From Patescibacteria group bacterium (lineage in GTDB: Bacteria; Patescibacteria; Microgenomatia; Levybacterales; UBA12049): 5,446 bases of DNA. The notes under the pieces are model-generated. The model saw nothing but the letters and a program-made list of their open reading frames with translations, did not search any database and was not told the origin of the DNA. A program made the position numbers and the translations under genes. Each line of letters begins with the position of its first letter. Position 1 is the first letter of the stretch. This document shows positions 4,678-5,446 of this stretch, in pieces. Location of the stretch: contig JAMCTM010000046.1 in assembly GCA_023379465.1 (NCBI GenBank), positions 1 to 5,446 of the forward strand. Direction: 5' to 3'.

Positions 4678-5446
4678 TTAGCCTGAACAAACAAAGCCCG
4701 CTTCGTCCAGAATACTCTTCTTTTTTTCTTTTTCCATCCCAACGCACGACAGAAAGGAGGTGTTTTTGAGAATATCCCGGCACAAAACTATATGGTTTTC
4801 CAGAAGGATTTGTTTTTCTCTTTCCGATATAGTATTCATAACAGTAATAGGGTACAGATGTTCCTTTTCTATCATTCTTCTAAGAGAATAGTCATCCGGT
4901 TCATCCCAGGTAATGATTGTCATATTGGAGCAGGCCCCGTAGGCTATGGCTTCGCTTGTTGCCTTGGTATTTGTGATAAGCCAGGATTCATCCAGGCCGT
5001 TTATTTCTTTGATGTCGTCAAACCTTGCCTTGGTGTATAAAGAAACGTGAAGCTCTGTTTTAAGACCCGGGCGGTTATGAAACTTTGCTTCTATCATTAT
5101 ATTTTTATTGTTTCTTGAAGCAAGAACGTCTATTTCGTGACTGACGCATCTTCCTTTTAAGATTTGCCTGACCTTAGTTTGATAACCCCGGGCGTTTAAA
5201 AGATCGGCTATAAAGTCTTCAAAAGGATAGCCTGTTGGCCCGAGATCCATGATGGATTTTTTTAAAGAATATTTTGCCCTTGCGTAGGGATTGGAGGATT
5301 GGCCTAAAAACTCACTGATATGGCTGTATATTTCGGAGGTTTTTATATTGTCATGGAGCCTTGATTTAATATGGACAAGTGCCCGGTTTTCAATTTTTTC
5401 CGCAACACCGGCCCTTTTTATTGACTCTCTGAGCTTATTTTCGCTG
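4678..5446 (-). CDS. ATP-cone plus Mrr-like PD-(D/E)XK protein, 5' end off the right edge
   Basis: The frame is open from the right edge to TAA at 4678-4680, giving 255 visible residues; the first internal ATG (5250) is residue 66 and is not the likely start. Visible residues 1-65 fit the C-terminal half of an ATP-cone, the nucleotide-binding module of NrdR and class I/III ribonucleotide reductases: KLRESIKRAGVA, then TSEIYSHISEFLG, then YARAKYSLKKSI. Next comes GPTGYPFEDFIADLLNARGY, then a nuclease-like core GRCVSHEIDVLAS and IMIEAKFH with Asp106, Glu119 and Lys121 as the PD-(D/E)XK residues. After LYTKARFDDI and a TIITWDEPDDYSL segment, the tail (about 206-250) has a helix-hairpin-helix-like look. 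In some families this nuclease fold is a real endonuclease, in others only a DNA-binding scaffold. I infer a nucleotide-controlled nuclease or DNA-binding protein; its biological role is unknown. It is coupled to folC, which starts 3 nt later. Confidence 0.87.
   Translation of the reverse strand, partial: SENKLRESIKRAGVAEKIENRALVHIKSRLHDNIKTSEIYSHISEFLGQSSNPYARAKYSLKKSIMDLGPTGYPFEDFIADLLNARGYQTKVRQILKGRCVSHEIDVLASRNNKNIMIEAKFHNRPGLKTELHVSLYTKARFDDIKEINGLDESWLITNTKATSEAIAYGACSNMTIITWDEPDDYSLRRMIEKEHLYPITVMNTISEREKQILLENHIVLCRDILKNTSFLSCVGMEKEKKKSILDEAGFVCSG

Noticed and set aside
4792..5040. Plus-strand frame of 82 codons
   Set aside because: It is antisense to the nuclease-like domain of the ATP-cone protein and shows no features of its own.

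Overview
The window looks like chromosomal DNA of a streamlined, AT-leaning bacterium, most plausibly a Patescibacteria/CPR (Parcubacteria-like) lineage. This is an inference, resting on short intergenic gaps, an N-anchored YkuD L,D-transpeptidase beside a VanW-family protein, a GTSGKGS-type FolC, an ATP-cone/Mrr-like nuclease, and a near absence of Shine-Dalgarno sequences. Nothing in the window is a direct taxonomic marker. The standard bacterial code fits: TGA is used as a stop for the VanW gene.

Left block (1-1001, minus strand): a membrane-anchored L,D-transpeptidase is followed 3 nt later by the start of another small membrane-anchored protein that runs off the left edge. The divergent intergenic region holds a consensus sigma70 promoter (TTGACA-N17-TATAAT) for the plus-strand genes. 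It is overlaid by a perfect 16-bp palindrome and three copies of TAGGCTT, one inverted, so it looks regulated.

Middle block (1002-2480, plus strand): a secreted or anchored VanW-family protein is followed by a second good promoter (TTGAGG-N17-TATAAT) whose -35 box overlaps the VanW stop codon. This promoter drives three tRNA genes, Gly(UCC), Arg(UCU) and His(GUG). A BcrC-like PAP2 phosphatase, probably undecaprenyl-diphosphatase, begins only 6 nt after the tRNA-His 3' end. Three of the envelope genes (L,D-transpeptidase, VanW-like, lipid-carrier phosphatase) are therefore arranged around one promoter region and a tRNA cluster.

Right block (2508-5446, minus strand): a convergent, tightly packed run. 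Read 5'->3' on the minus strand it comprises a 5'-truncated ATP-cone plus PD-(D/E)XK (Mrr-like) protein, FolC starting 3 nt after its stop, and a four-repeat DUF347 membrane protein 22 nt further on. The ATP-cone reading frame stays open to the window edge, so its first internal ATG (5250) is not the gene start. The FolC homologue appears to lack the normally carbamylated active-site lysine.

I found no CRISPR array, insertion sequence, riboswitch or clear new defence system. The most unusual points are the overlaid promoter/operator region, the tRNA-His/PAP2 junction, the altered FolC active site and the ATP-cone nuclease coupled to folC.
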